Made by a program: the position numbers and the translations under genes
Notes under the pieces: model-generated
The model's database searches: none
What the model was told of the DNA's origin: nothing
The model's input: only the letters and a program-made list of their open reading frames with translations
Source: Mesorhizobium opportunistum WSM2075
Lineage (GTDB): Bacteria; Pseudomonadota; Alphaproteobacteria; Rhizobiales; Rhizobiaceae
Reading direction: 5' to 3'
Assembly (NCBI RefSeq): GCF_000176035.2
Contig: NC_015675.1
Location: forward strand, 6,820,445 to 6,884,444
DNA length: 64,000 nt
Part shown: piece by piece, positions 17,229-27,303 of the stretch
How the letters are laid out: the number at the start of each line of letters is the position of its first letter
How positions within the stretch are numbered: the stretch's first letter is position 1

Positions 17229-18042
17229 GGGCGCCGTCGACCTCTTCCAGGATCGAGCCCGGCGCCTGAGGCGCCGGGGCGGGCGCAGCCGGCACCGCCG
17301 AGATGCCGGCAAGGTTCGGCGCCGATCCAAAAATACCTTTCTTTTCGGTGCGGGCCTTTTCGCCGGCATCTACATAGGGTCCGCCTTTGGCGGCGCGCGC
17401 CCAGCCGTTCTCGACCAGCCATTGACCGATATCCTGCTTGCCTATCCGGCATTCCGCCGCGACCAGGTCGCGGCCGCCCTCGGGCGGCACGGTGCAGACC
17501 ACGGCGCGGCCGCGCAGGAAGGCGCGGAACGCCGTGCGGGCGCGGATGCCGCATGGCCAGGATTTGCCATCCATGGTGCAGGTCTCGTCCTGCCCGACGA
17601 CGTCGATGCCGGAGACCGCGACCGAATAGCCCTTCGCCTCGATCAGGCCGGCGGCCGATGCGACCGGCTGAAACAGCTTCGTGCCGCTCCAGTCGTCAGG
17701 CATCTTCGGCTTGGGCGGTGTGGCAAGCGCCAGCTTGCTCAACGGTTCGCGCGGTTCGATCCGCTCGAGTTCCCCGCTGGGCAGTTCCGGTGGCGCGACG
17801 ACGGCGGGATCGATAGCCCTCGAATGCGGCGAAGGCGGCTTTGACGGTTGCGAGGGCGTGGGAAGAGCCGAGGTGGCCGGCTCTTCGGGCCCTGTACCTT
17901 GAGCGATCGTATCGGCGCCAGGATCGATCTGATCGACCGTAACAGCGCTTTCGCTTCCCTTTAGCGTGCGTCCGCCGACGACGACCAGAGCCGCCATCAC
18001 CGGGACCATCAGAACCGCCAGGACGAGATGGGGGAACCGCAT
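17194..18042 (-). CDS. Secreted/membrane-anchored thermonuclease-like protein
   Basis: 282-residue protein with an N-terminal hydrophobic anchor or signal ([19 protein letters not shown]) and a proline/serine/threonine-rich linker at about residues 30-115. A staphylococcal-nuclease-like domain spans about 130-240 ([54 protein letters not shown]), followed by an Ala/Pro-rich tail. The catalytic Arg/Glu set of true thermonucleases is only partly recognisable, so activity is uncertain. It starts nine bases after the stop of the S24 repressor gene, probably in one transcript. Its 3' end overlaps lysS by 35 bp. Confidence 0.7.
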   Translation of the reverse strand: MRFPHLVLAVLMVPVMAALVVVGGRTLKGSESAVTVDQIDPGADTIAQGTGPEEPATSALPTPSQPSKPPSPHSRAIDPAVVAPPELPSGELERIEPREPLSKLALATPPKPKMPDDWSGTKLFQPVASAAGLIEAKGYSVAVSGIDVVGQDETCTMDGKSWPCGIRARTAFRAFLRGRAVVCTVPPEGGRDLVAAECRIGKQDIGQWLVENGWARAAKGGPYVDAGEKARTEKKGIFGSAPNLAGISAVPAAPAPAPQAPGSILEEVDGALKPAVPPTPSE

Positions 18043-18051
18043 CAGCCGGAC

Positions 18052-18702
18052 CTACTGGCTTGCCCAGACAATCCGCGCCACCCACTCGACCTCGCGCATG
18101 GAGATGTCGCGGTCGGGATGATCGGGATTGAGCGAGACCAGTGAAATCGACTTGACGGTCTGGCGTTCGAGCACCTTGGCCATCACCTCGCCGGCGGTGG
18201 TCTTGACGACGACGCGATCGCCCTTGCGGGTGGCCGCGCCCGGCTCGACGATGAGGACGTCGCCATTGCGGTAGAGCGGCAGCATGGAATCGCCCTGCAC
18301 CTGCAGCGCATAGGAGCTCTCGGTCGATTGCGCCGGCAGTTCGACCAGATCCCAGCCCTGTCCCGCCGGGAAGCCGGCATCGTCGAAGAAGCCGCCGGCG
18401 CCGGCCTGGGCGAAACCGAGCAAAGGCACCGACCGTCTGCGGCCATCCCGGGCATCATGGACAAGTCCGGCCCTGCCTTCGATCAGTCCGGTGAATTCGT
18501 CGAGCGAAGCCCCCGTCGCCTCGATGATCTTGGCCAGTGATTCGGTCGAGGGCCAGCGGGGCCGGCCATCCGACGACAGGCGTTTCGACTTGTTGAAGGC
18601 GGTCGAATCGAGCCCTGCGCGCCTTGCCAGACCCGAGGCCGAAAGCGAGTAGCGCTCGGCAAGAGCATCGATGGCAGCCCAGACACGGTCGTGCGAGAGC
18701 AT
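18052..18702 (-). CDS. HTH plus S24 peptidase (LexA/CI-like) regulator
   Basis: 216-residue repressor-like protein. An N-terminal helix-turn-helix region (LSASGLARRAGLDSTAFNKS) is followed by a LexA/UmuD-type S24 domain with catalytic Ser in GDSMLPLYRNGD and Lys in KGDRVVVKTTAGE. A candidate Ala-Gly self-cleavage site is seen in FAQAGAGG. The ATG at 18702 has a strong AAGGAG. It is not LexA itself, which has a different N-terminus; it resembles phage-type CI regulators that are chromosomally fixed in rhizobia. It is upstream of, and probably co-transcribed with, the nuclease-like gene. Confidence 0.82.
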   Translation of the reverse strand: MLSHDRVWAAIDALAERYSLSASGLARRAGLDSTAFNKSKRLSSDGRPRWPSTESLAKIIEATGASLDEFTGLIEGRAGLVHDARDGRRRSVPLLGFAQAGAGGFFDDAGFPAGQGWDLVELPAQSTESSYALQVQGDSMLPLYRNGDVLIVEPGAATRKGDRVVVKTTAGEVMAKVLERQTVKSISLVSLNPDHPDRDISMREVEWVARIVWASQ

Positions 18703-18826
18703 GTCGTGCTCTCCTTCGAAACAGGAAAAAATGCCTTTTCCTTCTAGTCTTCGAATGCCGGTTTGTCCACCGGCGTGCAGCCGTGACGCGCGTTCCCGTC
18801 GGCCGGGCAAACTCCGACTGCGGGGA

Positions 18827-19372
18827 TTAATCAGCCGCCTTGGCAAGGCTGCGCAAACCCTGGTGCGATGTCATGAAAATCCGCTCTTCCTGCGTTGGCG
18901 GTCGCGGATTTACAGCACGGCCAAGTGCGGTCACAACCTCGTCAATGTCGAGGAAGCGTCGCGCTTTGCGGTCGTAGACGCCGGCCGTCGTCAGGATCAA
19001 GGCGGCCGTGTCGCCATTGTCGAGGACGAAGCGGTGCTTGCCGATGACCTGGGTGCCTTCCCACGTCTCGATCGAGGACACCACCTCGAAACGGCGCCAC
19101 AGCCTGATCTCGCGGGCATAGATCGCCTGCAGCCCGCCCATCATCGGCGCCCAGCCATTCTTCCGCGCCAGTCTGATGAGGCCGGCACGGACGAACAGGT
19201 CGATGCGGCCGAGATCGGCCAGCATCATGTAGCGCGCATTGTTGAGATGGACGTTGAAGTCGATATCGGTCGGCAGGCAGCGAAAGGCCAGCCGGCTTTC
19301 ACCGCCCATCACGTAGGGGCCACGGCTTCTCGTCGTGGCCAGCATGCGCGCCATGCGCGCCCAGACGTACAT
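18827..19372 (-). CDS. Hotdog-fold acyl-CoA thioesterase
   Basis: 181-residue thioesterase-superfamily protein, similar to 4-hydroxybenzoyl-CoA/THEM6-type hotdog enzymes. The motif LPTDIDFNVHLNNARYMM corresponds to the catalytic Asp/Asn helix-start region, and WEGTQVIGKHRFVLDNGD is the central strand region. It starts eight bases after the fadJ-type stop on the same strand, so it likely belongs to the beta-oxidation operon and may hydrolyse acyl-CoA products. The ATG at 19372 has only a weak site, consistent with translational coupling. Confidence 0.8.
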   Translation of the reverse strand: MYVWARMARMLATTRSRGPYVMGGESRLAFRCLPTDIDFNVHLNNARYMMLADLGRIDLFVRAGLIRLARKNGWAPMMGGLQAIYAREIRLWRRFEVVSSIETWEGTQVIGKHRFVLDNGDTAALILTTAGVYDRKARRFLDIDEVVTALGRAVNPRPPTQEERIFMTSHQGLRSLAKAAD

Positions 19373-19380
19373 GATTTACA

Positions 19381-21600
19381 TCAGGCGGCCTGCTTCACGT
19401 CGCCCTTGGCGTAGGGATTGAAGCGTTCGTAGAAGGTTTCGCCCTTCTCGGCCATGTCGAGCAGCAGCTTCGGCGCCTTGAACTCGGCCCCGTATTTCTT
19501 CTGCAGGCCCTTGGCGATCTTGACGAATTCCTTGGCACCAATGCCGTCGATGTAGGACAGCGCGCCGCCGGTGTAGGGCGCGAAGCCGAAGGCCAGGATC
19601 GAGCCGACATCGGCCTCGCGCGGATCGGTGACGATCCCCTCCTCCATCACCCGCGCCGCTTCCAGCGCGATGGTGACGAGCAGCCGCTGCTGCAGCTCCT
19701 CATAATCGACCTTCTCAGGTGCCAACTGCGGATAGAGATCCTTGAGGCCTGGCCACAGCTTCTTCTTGGCGGGCTTGGCCGGATAGTCGTAAAAGCCCTT
19801 GCCGTTCTTGCGGCCGAAGCGGCCATGGTCGTCGACCATGGTGTTGATCAGCGCCATCTGCTTGGGGTCGACAGCCTTGTCGCCGAGATCCCTGATGGTC
19901 TGTTTCATGATCTTCTGGGCAAGGTCGATGGCCGTCTCGTCGGTCAGCGCCAGCGGCCCAACCGGCATGCCGGCTGCCTTGGCCGCATTCTCGATCATCG
20001 GCGCGGGCACGCCTTCGATCAGCATCTTGTAGGCTTCCGACATGTAGCGCAGCACGCAGCGGTTGACGTAGAAGCCGCGCGTGTCGTTGACGACAATCGG
20101 CGTCTTCTTGATGGCGCGGACGAAGTCGATCGCCGTCGCCAGCGCCTTGTCGCCGGTCTTCTTGCCCAAGATGATCTCGACCAGCATCATCTTGTCGACC
20201 GGCGAGAAGAAGTGGATGCCGATGAAGTTCTTCGGCCGCGCCGAATTCTTGGCCAGGCCGGTGATCGGGATGGTCGAGGTGTTGGAGGCGAAGATCGCCG
20301 ACGATTTCAGCACCGCCTCCGCCTGTTCGGTGGCGGCTTTCTTGACGGCGGAATCCTCGAACACCGCCTCGACCACCAGATCGCAGCCGGCAAGGTCGGC
20401 ATAGTCGGCCGTCGGCGTGATCAGCGACAAAAGCTTGTCACGCTCCTCGGGCTTGGCGCGACCCTTCTTGACCTGATCGGAGACCAAGCTGTCGGAATGC
20501 GCCTTGCCCTTCTGCGCCGACTCCATATCGCGGTCGAGCAGCACCACCGGGATGCCGGCCTTGGCCGTGACATAGGCAATGCCGGCGCCCATGAAGCCGG
20601 CGCCGAGAATGCCGATCTTCTTGAATTTGGTTTCCGGCACGCCGGCCGGGCGGCGTGCGCCCTTGTTCAGTTCCTGCAGCGACACGAACAGCGAGCGGAT
20701 CATCGCCGCCGCTTCCTTGGTCTGCATGATCTCGGTGAAATAGCGCTGTTCGATCCTGAGCGCGGTGTCGAACGGCACCAGCAGGCCTTCATAGACGCAT
20801 TTCAGGATCGCGGCGGCTGCCGGATAATTGCCATAGGTCTCGCGGCGCAGGATGGCGATGGCCGGCGGCCACAGGTTGAAGCCGGCGGGTGTATAGATCT
20901 GGCCGCCGGGCAGCTTGAAGCCCTTCTCGTCCCACGGCGCCACCGGCTTGAGGCCGTTCCTGATCATCGCCTTGGCGGTCTCGACCAGCTTGGCCGGCTC
21001 GGCGATCTCATGGATGAGCCCCATCGACTTGGCCTTCTGCGGCGACAGCGTCTGGCCGGAGGTCAGCATCTGCAAAGCCTGCTGCTGGTCGGTCAGCCGC
21101 GGCACGCGCTGGGTGCCGCCGGCGCCCGGGAAGATGCCGATCTTGACCTCGGGAAGCGCCATCCTGACCTTGTCGCTGTCGGCTGCTACGCGGCCGTGGC
21201 AGGCGAGCGACAGCTCGAAAGCGCCGCCCATGCAAGTGCCGTTGATCGCCGAAACCCACGGCTTGCCTGAGGTCTCCAGCTTGCGGAACAGGCCGGTCAT
21301 ATAACCGGCATTCTCGAACAGCGCCTTGTTCGCCTTTTCGGCATCCTTGCCCTTGTCCGTGGCAAAAGTCGCCAGCATCTTCTGCAGCATGGTGATGTCG
21401 GCGCCGCCGGAGAACGTGTCCTTGCCGGAGGTGATCACCGCGCCTTTGATACCGGCATCGCCGGCCACATGATCGACAATGGCGTTCAACTCGCGCATCA
21501 CCTCTTCGGTGAAGACGTTCATCGAGCGGTCCGGGCTATTCCAGGTGACCAGCGCGATGCCATCGGCGTCGATGTCGAGGGTGAAATTGGTGTAGCTCAT
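19381..21600 (-). CDS. fadJ: Bifunctional enoyl-CoA hydratase / 3-hydroxyacyl-CoA dehydrogenase
   Basis: 739-residue trifunctional-type alpha subunit. The N-terminal crotonase domain (residues about 1-200) has the oxyanion hole [14 protein letters not shown] and the catalytic loop [19 protein letters not shown] with its Glu. The NAD-binding Rossmann fold starts near residue 335 ([20 protein letters not shown]), then the HAD C-terminal domain ([34 protein letters not shown]). It catalyses the middle two beta-oxidation steps. The ATG at 21600 follows GGGGAGAG. The thiolase gene lies 14 bp upstream, giving a FadA-FadJ pair. Confidence 0.93.
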   Translation of the reverse strand: MSYTNFTLDIDADGIALVTWNSPDRSMNVFTEEVMRELNAIVDHVAGDAGIKGAVITSGKDTFSGGADITMLQKMLATFATDKGKDAEKANKALFENAGYMTGLFRKLETSGKPWVSAINGTCMGGAFELSLACHGRVAADSDKVRMALPEVKIGIFPGAGGTQRVPRLTDQQQALQMLTSGQTLSPQKAKSMGLIHEIAEPAKLVETAKAMIRNGLKPVAPWDEKGFKLPGGQIYTPAGFNLWPPAIAILRRETYGNYPAAAAILKCVYEGLLVPFDTALRIEQRYFTEIMQTKEAAAMIRSLFVSLQELNKGARRPAGVPETKFKKIGILGAGFMGAGIAYVTAKAGIPVVLLDRDMESAQKGKAHSDSLVSDQVKKGRAKPEERDKLLSLITPTADYADLAGCDLVVEAVFEDSAVKKAATEQAEAVLKSSAIFASNTSTIPITGLAKNSARPKNFIGIHFFSPVDKMMLVEIILGKKTGDKALATAIDFVRAIKKTPIVVNDTRGFYVNRCVLRYMSEAYKMLIEGVPAPMIENAAKAAGMPVGPLALTDETAIDLAQKIMKQTIRDLGDKAVDPKQMALINTMVDDHGRFGRKNGKGFYDYPAKPAKKKLWPGLKDLYPQLAPEKVDYEELQQRLLVTIALEAARVMEEGIVTDPREADVGSILAFGFAPYTGGALSYIDGIGAKEFVKIAKGLQKKYGAEFKAPKLLLDMAEKGETFYERFNPYAKGDVKQAA

Positions 21601-21614
21601 CTTCTCTCTCCCCG

Positions 21615-22823
21615 TCAGACGCGTTCGATGATGGTTGCCGTGCCCATGCCGGCGCCGATGCACAAGGTCACCAGCGCGGTGTTGAGGTCACGGCGCTCGA
21701 GTTCGTCCAGCACCGTGCCGAGGATCATCGCGCCGGTGGCACCGAGCGGATGGCCCATGGCGATGGCGCCGCCATTGACGTTGATCTTGTCGTGCGGGAT
21801 GTCGAAAGCCTGCATGTAGCGCAGCACCACCGAGGCAAAAGCCTCGTTGAGTTCGAACAGGTCGATGTCGGACAGCTTCATCTTGGCGCGCTTCAACAGC
21901 TTCTCGGTGACATCGACCGGACCTGTCAGCATCAGCACCGGCTCGGAGCCGATGTTGGCGAAGGTGCGGATGCGCGCGCGCGGCTTCAGCCCCATGGTTT
22001 TCCCGGCCCTCTTCGAACCGAGCAGCACAGCCGCCGCGCCGTCGACGATGCCCGACGAATTGCCGGCATGGTGGACGTGGTTGACCTCTTCCACCTCGGG
22101 ATGCTTCTGCACTGCGACCGCATCGAAGCCGCCCATTTCGCCGGGCATGACGAAGGACGGATTGAGCGAGGCCAGCGACTGCATGTCCGTCGACGGCCGC
22201 ATATGCTCGTCATGGTCGAGAATGGTCAGGCCGTTCTGGTCCTTGATCGGGATGACGGAGTTCTTGAAGCGGCCATCGGCCCAGGATTTGGCGGCGCGCT
22301 TCTGGCTCTCGACCGCGTATGCGTCGACATCGTCGCGGGAGAAGCCGTATTTGGTGGCGATCAGGTCGGCCGAGATGCCTTGCGGCACGAACCAGCCGGG
22401 CAGGCCGACCGAAGGGTCCATGAACCAGGCGCCGCCCGAGGCGCCCATGCCGACGCGCGACATGGATTCGACGCCACCGGCGATGACGATCTCATCGGCG
22501 CCCTGGGCGATCTTGGCGGCGCCGAAATTGATGGCGTCGAGACCGGAGGCGCAGAAGCGCGAGATCTGCATGCCCGGGGCCTTGTCGTCGTAGCCGGCCT
22601 CGAAGGCGGCGGCGCGCGGAATGACCGAGCCGGCCTCGCCGACCGGATCGACGCAGCCGAAGATGATGTCGTCGACATTGCCGGTATCCAGCCCATTGCG
22701 GTCGCGCAAAGCCTCGAGCGTCTTGGCGGCAAGCCGTACCGCCGGCACCTCGTGCAGCGACCCGTCCTTCTTGCCCTTGCCGCGCGGCGTGCGCACCGCG
22801 TCATAGACATAAGCGTCAGCCAT
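21615..22823 (-). CDS. fadA: Acetyl-CoA C-acyltransferase (thiolase)
   Basis: 402-residue thiolase, cleaving 3-ketoacyl-CoA in beta-oxidation. The nucleophilic Cys is in [14 protein letters not shown], the [17 protein letters not shown] block carries the NSS motif, and the second Cys lies in [11 protein letters not shown] near the C-terminus; the catalytic His is in [18 protein letters not shown]. The ATG at 22823 is preceded by AAGGAG. It sits between an acyl-CoA dehydrogenase gene and fadJ on the minus strand with short gaps (33 and 14 bp), consistent with an operon. Confidence 0.94.
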   Translation of the reverse strand: MADAYVYDAVRTPRGKGKKDGSLHEVPAVRLAAKTLEALRDRNGLDTGNVDDIIFGCVDPVGEAGSVIPRAAAFEAGYDDKAPGMQISRFCASGLDAINFGAAKIAQGADEIVIAGGVESMSRVGMGASGGAWFMDPSVGLPGWFVPQGISADLIATKYGFSRDDVDAYAVESQKRAAKSWADGRFKNSVIPIKDQNGLTILDHDEHMRPSTDMQSLASLNPSFVMPGEMGGFDAVAVQKHPEVEEVNHVHHAGNSSGIVDGAAAVLLGSKRAGKTMGLKPRARIRTFANIGSEPVLMLTGPVDVTEKLLKRAKMKLSDIDLFELNEAFASVVLRYMQAFDIPHDKINVNGGAIAMGHPLGATGAMILGTVLDELERRDLNTALVTLCIGAGMGTATIIERV

Positions 22824-22856
22824 TTTTCTGCTCCTTGGGTTCGCCGGTCGTCGCTC

Positions 22857-24026
22857 TCAGAGCGAGCGGCCGATCAGCAATTTCATGATCTCGTTGGTGC
22901 CGCCATAGATGCGCTGGACACGGGCGTCGCGGAACATGCGGGCGATCGGATATTCATTCATGTAGCCATAGCCGCCATGCAATTGAAGGCATTCGTCGAC
23001 GACTTTTCCCTGCAGGTCGCTGAGCCAGTATTTGGCCATCGACGCCGTCACCGGATCGAGGCCGCCATTGATGTGGCGGGCGACGCAATCATTGTAGAAG
23101 ACGCGGCCGATAGTGGCCTCGGTCTTGAGCTCGGCCAGCTTGAACTGGGTGTTCTGGAAGTCGATGATCGCCTTGCCGAAGGCCTTGCGCTCCTTGACGT
23201 AATCGATGGTCAGCGCCAGCGCCCGCTCGATCATCGCGATGGCGCCGGTGCCGATCTGCAGCCGCTCCTGCGGCAGTTGCTGCATCAGCTGGATGAAGCC
23301 CTGCCCTTCCTCATGGCCAAGCAGGTTGGAGGTCGGCACGCGCACATCGTTGAAGAACAGCTCCGACGTGTCGTTGGCCTTCAGCCCGATCTTATCGAGG
23401 TTTCGGCCGCGCTCGAAACCTTCCACTTCATCTGTTTCGACGACGATCAGCGAAGTGCCCTTGGCACCCTTTTCCGGATCGGTCTTGGTGACGACGATGA
23501 TGAAGTTGGCGAGCTGGCCGTTGGTGATGAAGGTCTTGGAACCGTTGACCTTGTATTGGTTGCCATCCTTCTGCGCCCGCGTCTTGACGCCTTGCAGGTC
23601 CGAGCCGGCGCCCGGTTCGGTCATGGCGATGGCGCCGATCAGTTCGCCGGTCGCCAGCTTCGGCAGCCACTTCTTCTTCTGCTCTTCCGAGCCGTAGTGG
23701 AGGATGTAGGGGGCGACGATCGAATTGTGCAGGCCGATGCCGAAGCCGTCGACGCCGACATGGCCGATGGCCTCGATGATGGCGCTTTCATGCGCGAAGG
23801 TCCCGCCCGAGCCGCCATACTCTTCCGGCATCGAGGCACAGAGCAGGCCGGCGGCTCCCGCCTTCAGCCAGCTTTCGCGGTCGACCATCTCGTTCTTCTC
23901 GAACTCGTCGTAACGCGGCGCGATCTCCTCCGACATGAAGCGGACCGCCATGTCGTAGAGCATGCCGACCTCGTCCGCCGCCCAGGCGGGTTTCGGCAAA
24001 GAAAGCACTTCAGCTGGATTTGTCAT
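22857..24026 (-). CDS. Acyl-CoA dehydrogenase
   Basis: 389-residue flavoprotein of the short/medium-chain acyl-CoA dehydrogenase fold, doing the first beta-oxidation step. Signatures are AIAMTEPGAGSDLQGVKTRA (FAD/substrate site) and CLQLHGGYGYMNEYPIARMF with the C-terminal DARVQRIYGGTNEIMK. The catalytic base of this subfamily is usually Glu in the YGGTNEI region, which is present. The ATG at 24026 follows GGGAGAAA. It is first of the close fadE-fadA-fadJ-thioesterase series, after a repeat-filled gap from the larger dehydrogenase. Confidence 0.92.
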   Translation of the reverse strand: MTNPAEVLSLPKPAWAADEVGMLYDMAVRFMSEEIAPRYDEFEKNEMVDRESWLKAGAAGLLCASMPEEYGGSGGTFAHESAIIEAIGHVGVDGFGIGLHNSIVAPYILHYGSEEQKKKWLPKLATGELIGAIAMTEPGAGSDLQGVKTRAQKDGNQYKVNGSKTFITNGQLANFIIVVTKTDPEKGAKGTSLIVVETDEVEGFERGRNLDKIGLKANDTSELFFNDVRVPTSNLLGHEEGQGFIQLMQQLPQERLQIGTGAIAMIERALALTIDYVKERKAFGKAIIDFQNTQFKLAELKTEATIGRVFYNDCVARHINGGLDPVTASMAKYWLSDLQGKVVDECLQLHGGYGYMNEYPIARMFRDARVQRIYGGTNEIMKLLIGRSL

Positions 24027-24040
24027 GCCGTTTCTCCCGC

Positions 24041-24253
24041 GCCGACGTCCCCCTCCCCCTCGAGGGGAGGGTGGCCGCGAAGCGGTCGGGTGGGGTCGCC
24101 GATGACGTGCTCGACCTTATCTTCGAAACTGACGCGGGTTTGGGGCATTGCGATCATTCTCCTCCCAAAGCGCCAACCAGCCGGCGCACTGCACGCAGGA
24201 CCCCTCCCGGCCCTTCGGGCCACCCTCCCCTCAAGGGGGAGGGGGACGCCGGC
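24041..24253. repeat. Long inverted repeat between two acyl-CoA dehydrogenase genes
   Basis: Arms at about 24041-24096 and 24201-24253 are near-perfect reverse complements over about 53 bp (each contains gtccccctccccct and aggggagggtggcc in complementary orientation). Each arm also contains its own small palindrome. The central 100 bp are unique. It resembles the intergenic mosaic palindromes of rhizobia and occupies the whole spacer between the two genes. Confidence 0.8.
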
Positions 24254-24258
24254 CATTT

Positions 24259-26049
24259 CTAGAACGCTTCCGCAGGCAGCGCCATTAGCGTGTCCGCACC
24301 ACTGGAAATGCGGGCCAGATGTGCCGATGTCTCCGGCATGATCCGCTCCATGAAGAAGCGCGCCGTCACCACCTTGTGGTCGTAGAAGGACTGGGAACCG
24401 TTGGCGCCGGTCTTACCCAGCGCCGCCTTGGCCATCAGCGCCCACATGTAGCCCAGCGCCACGAGGCCGAAGAGATGCATGTAGTCGGTCGAGGCCGCAC
24501 CGGCATTGTCGGGCTTGGCCATGCCGTTCTGCAGCAGCCACATGGTCGCCGCCTGCAAATCGTTGAGACCCTTCTTCAACGCCTTGGTGAAGGGCGCCAT
24601 CTTCTCGTCGGCGCGATTTTCCTCGCAGAATTCGCCGACTTCCTTGAAGAAGGCCTGCACGGCGCGGCCGCCGTTCAGGCCAAGCTTGCGGCCGACGAGG
24701 TCGAGCGCCTGGATGCCGTTGGCACCTTCATAGATCATGGCGATACGGGCATCGCGCACGAACTGGCTCATGCCGTGCTCCTCGATGTAGCCGTGGCCGC
24801 CGAACACCTGCTGCGCCATGACGGTGTGGTCGAAACCCTTGTCGGTGAGCACGCCCTTGACCACCGGTGTCATCAGGCCGGTATAGTCGTCAGCCGCCTG
24901 GCGATCCTTGTCGTCGCCCGAGCGGTGGGCGACATCGGATTTGATCGCCGTCCACAGCGCCAGCGCGCGGCCAGCCTCATTGAAGGCCCTCATGGTCATC
25001 AGCGAGCGGCGGATGTCGGGATGGACGATGATCGGGTCGGCCTTCTTGTCGGGCGCCTTCGGCCCCGACAGCGAGCGGCCCTGCAAACGGTCCTTGGCGT
25101 AGGCGACGGCGTTCTGGTAGGCGATCTCGGAGAGCGACAGCCCCTGCAGGCCGACACCGAGCCGTGCCTCGTTCATCATCGTGAACATGGCCTTCAAACC
25201 GCCATTGGCCTCGCCGAGCAACGTACCTTCGGCCTCGTCATAATTCATGACGCAGGTCGAATTGCCGTGGATGCCCATCTTCTCCTCGATCGAACCGCAG
25301 GAGAGGGTGTTGCGCTCGCCCGGATTGCCTGACGCATCGAGCTTGAGCTTCGGCACGATGAACAGCGAGATGCCCTTGACGCCTTCCGGCGCGCCCTCGA
25401 TGCGGGCCAGCACCAGATGGACGATGTTGTCCGACATGTCGTGCTCGCCGGCCGAGATGAATATCTTCTGGCCCGAGATCTTGTAGGTGCCATCGCCATT
25501 CGGCACCGCCTTGGTGCGCAGCAGGCCGAGATCGGTGCCGCAATGCGGCTCGGTCAGGTTCATGGTGCCGGTCCAGGCGCCCTCGACCATCCTGGGCAGC
25601 CATTTGGCTTTCTGCTCGTCGGTGCCATGAGTGATGATCGCCGCGATCGCGCCCTGCGTCAGGCCCGGATACATCATCAGCGACATGTTGGCCGACACCA
25701 TGTATTCGGCAACCGCCGTGTGCACGGCATAGGGCAAGCCCTGGCCGCCGAACTCGACCGGTGCGGCTAGCCCCATCCAGCCGCCTTCGCGGTACTGGTC
25801 GAAAGCTTCCTTGAAGCCCTTGGGCGTCGTCACCGAGCCATCGTCGTGACGGACGCAGCCCTCCATGTCGCCGACACGGTTGAGCGGGTGCATGACGTTT
25901 TCGGCAAGCTTGGCGCCTTCCGCGAGGATCGCCTCCAGCACATCGGGCGTGGCATCCGCAAATCCGGGAAGGTTTGAATAGCGCTGGTAGCCCAGCACCT
26001 CGTTCAACACGAACAGCGTATCCTGGACCGGTGCCCTGTAGATCGGCAT
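24259..26049 (-). CDS. Large acyl-CoA dehydrogenase with C-terminal domain
   Basis: 596-residue acyl-CoA dehydrogenase of the long form (DmdC/FadE5-like). It has an N-terminal extension [20 protein letters not shown], the FAD site [51 protein letters not shown] and the [18 protein letters not shown] block, plus an extra helical C-terminal domain. DmdC itself acts on a methylthio-acyl-CoA, but many members are general acyl-CoA dehydrogenases, so the substrate is open. The ATG at 26049 follows GGAGGA. A perfect 32-bp palindrome upstream looks like the operator of the MerR regulator encoded just beyond. Confidence 0.88.
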   Translation of the reverse strand: MPIYRAPVQDTLFVLNEVLGYQRYSNLPGFADATPDVLEAILAEGAKLAENVMHPLNRVGDMEGCVRHDDGSVTTPKGFKEAFDQYREGGWMGLAAPVEFGGQGLPYAVHTAVAEYMVSANMSLMMYPGLTQGAIAAIITHGTDEQKAKWLPRMVEGAWTGTMNLTEPHCGTDLGLLRTKAVPNGDGTYKISGQKIFISAGEHDMSDNIVHLVLARIEGAPEGVKGISLFIVPKLKLDASGNPGERNTLSCGSIEEKMGIHGNSTCVMNYDEAEGTLLGEANGGLKAMFTMMNEARLGVGLQGLSLSEIAYQNAVAYAKDRLQGRSLSGPKAPDKKADPIIVHPDIRRSLMTMRAFNEAGRALALWTAIKSDVAHRSGDDKDRQAADDYTGLMTPVVKGVLTDKGFDHTVMAQQVFGGHGYIEEHGMSQFVRDARIAMIYEGANGIQALDLVGRKLGLNGGRAVQAFFKEVGEFCEENRADEKMAPFTKALKKGLNDLQAATMWLLQNGMAKPDNAGAASTDYMHLFGLVALGYMWALMAKAALGKTGANGSQSFYDHKVVTARFFMERIMPETSAHLARISSGADTLMALPAEAF

Positions 26050-26136
26050 GCTTTTCCTCCACCCTGCAAACCTGGTCCGGAAGCCCCCAAATTCGCGTCA
26101 GGGCAGCATGCGGACCTGTGTTGAAGGCGGGATAGC

Positions 26137-26168
26137 AAAAATTGACGTTTGCGTAAACGTCAATTTTT
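26137..26168 (-). promoter_or_regulatory. Perfect 32-bp palindromic MerR-type operator upstream of the fad operon
   Basis: Arms aaaaattgacgttt and aaacgtcaattttt flank gcgt. On the minus strand a TTGACG -35-like element is followed about 20 bp later by a TGCTAT -10-like element, with the palindrome between and over them, the classic long-spacer MerR promoter layout. It lies about 90-120 bp before the dehydrogenase ATG. A related half-degenerate copy precedes the merR gene. Confidence 0.75.
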
Positions 26169-26273
26169 TCGATGCGACAAGATTTCCGCCCTCTGCTTGC
26201 GAGGAGCCTAGCGGTACGGCGGCGCGCCGGCCAGTGCCCGGCAAGCCGAAGATAAGGCGTTGGCAGGCCTGAC

Positions 26274-26302
26274 GGCAAAAAGCCGCGCGGCATGGCCACG
26301 CG
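26274..26302 (-). terminator. Rho-independent terminator of the merR gene
   Basis: On the minus strand: AAAGCCGCG, loop of about nine bases, CGCGGCTTT followed by further T residues. It lies about 60 bp after the merR stop. The rest of the 310-bp spacer between merR and the dehydrogenase gene (26050-26359) holds the palindromic operator and no gene. Confidence 0.75.
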
Positions 26303-26359
26303 GCTTTGATCGTCATTTGCCGATGGAAAAGCGCGTCACGCTTTTCCTGGAAGTTGCTT

Positions 26360-26821
26360 TTAGCCCGCGACGCTCGCCTGCGGCGTCGAGCGCTCGGCCA
26401 GCATCTGGCGCACCGCCGTCATCGAGCCGCCCAGCTCATTGATGGCGTCGTCGATCAGCGCCCGCTGCTTCTGCAGGCGGGCAAGCTGCTTTTCCGACTT
26501 GTCGAGCGCCAGCCGCAGCTGCTTGGTGTTGGACCCGGTCGGATCGTAGAGATCCATCATCTGCTTGACGTCGCGCAGCGAGAAGCCGACCTTGCGGCCG
26601 AGCAGGATCAGCTTCAGCCGGGCCCTGTCGCGGCGCGTGTAGAGGCGGGTCGAACCGTCACGCTGAGGATTGAGCAGGCCCTTGTCTTCGTAGAAACGCA
26701 GCGTGCGCAGAGTCACGCCGTACTTCTTGGCCATCTCGCCGATGCGGACGAGATCCTCGCCGGCTTCGACAGGTACATTGTTGGTATTGGCCGCGGTCTC
26801 GCCGGCCGAAATAAGCTTCAT
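26360..26821 (-). CDS. MerR-family regulator of the beta-oxidation block
   Basis: 153-residue MerR regulator: the winged HTH EDLVRIGEMAKKYGVTLRTL, then RFYEDKGLLNPQRDGSTRLY, followed by a dimerisation coiled coil (KSEKQLARLQKQRALIDDAI). No cysteine metal-binding motif is seen, so it probably senses an organic effector, as LiuR/acyl-CoA-responsive MerR proteins do. I chose the ATG at 26821 (MKLISAGETAAN) with GGGGAAAG upstream; an ATG at 26866 would add 15 residues. Operator-like palindromes with TTGACGT/ACGTAAA lie before this gene and before the downstream acyl-CoA dehydrogenase gene, so it likely regulates itself and the fad genes. Confidence 0.85.
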   Translation of the reverse strand: MKLISAGETAANTNNVPVEAGEDLVRIGEMAKKYGVTLRTLRFYEDKGLLNPQRDGSTRLYTRRDRARLKLILLGRKVGFSLRDVKQMMDLYDPTGSNTKQLRLALDKSEKQLARLQKQRALIDDAINELGGSMTAVRQMLAERSTPQASVAG

Positions 26822-27303
26822 GGTCACTGGCTTTCCCCGTCTGGTGGCGTCGCGGTCCTTGACCATGCGTCGCCTGACTGGAAGCGGGGGCGTGCTTCCG
26901 GCCGTGGTTTCGACAAACAAATCGCAAAACAGCACACTCAATGCGCCTTTTACGTTTACGTCAATTCTATACCGATAGCCGCCTCATGACGCAAGGGCGT
27001 TCTGTGGGTGTTCCGCGAACGGTGCTTTTTGCCGCAGCGCAAGTGCAATGCCGCGGCGCGAGCGCGGCAGCGAACTTCCTTCCAACTTCTTAAGCTTGGT
27101 TAACGCGTTGTTTACCACGTTGGGCGAAATGTGCGCATGTCGGCTACCCGTGTTTATCCTGTATCGAATTTTTCACGGTTTTTCGGAGCGCGGGTGAACC
27201 CCGGGAAGCTTGTCTTCCACCGCATGGAAGCGCGGTCGCCTCGTTCCGGCAGGGACTTGGGGAGCTGGTCGCAAACTGGCCAATCTGAAAGACGGACGCA
27301 CCG
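26822..27303. promoter_or_regulatory. merR/podJ divergent spacer
   Basis: 482 bp without a gene. It holds a MerR-type operator at 26948-26966 (minus strand TTGACGTAAACGTAAAA, related to the perfect palindrome at 26137-26168) and a CtrA-like motif at 27100-27114 (TTAA-N7-TTTA). A second TTAA lies six bases before it. Nothing else recognisable was seen. Confidence 0.55.

Noticed and set aside
24020..24262. 80-codon plus-strand frame in the dehydrogenase spacer
   Set aside because: It lies almost entirely within an inverted repeat and has no conserved features.
21750..24341. 863-codon frame antisense to the thiolase and acyl-CoA dehydrogenase genes
   Set aside because: Mirror of well-supported coding frames; no domain or ribosome-binding site recognised.
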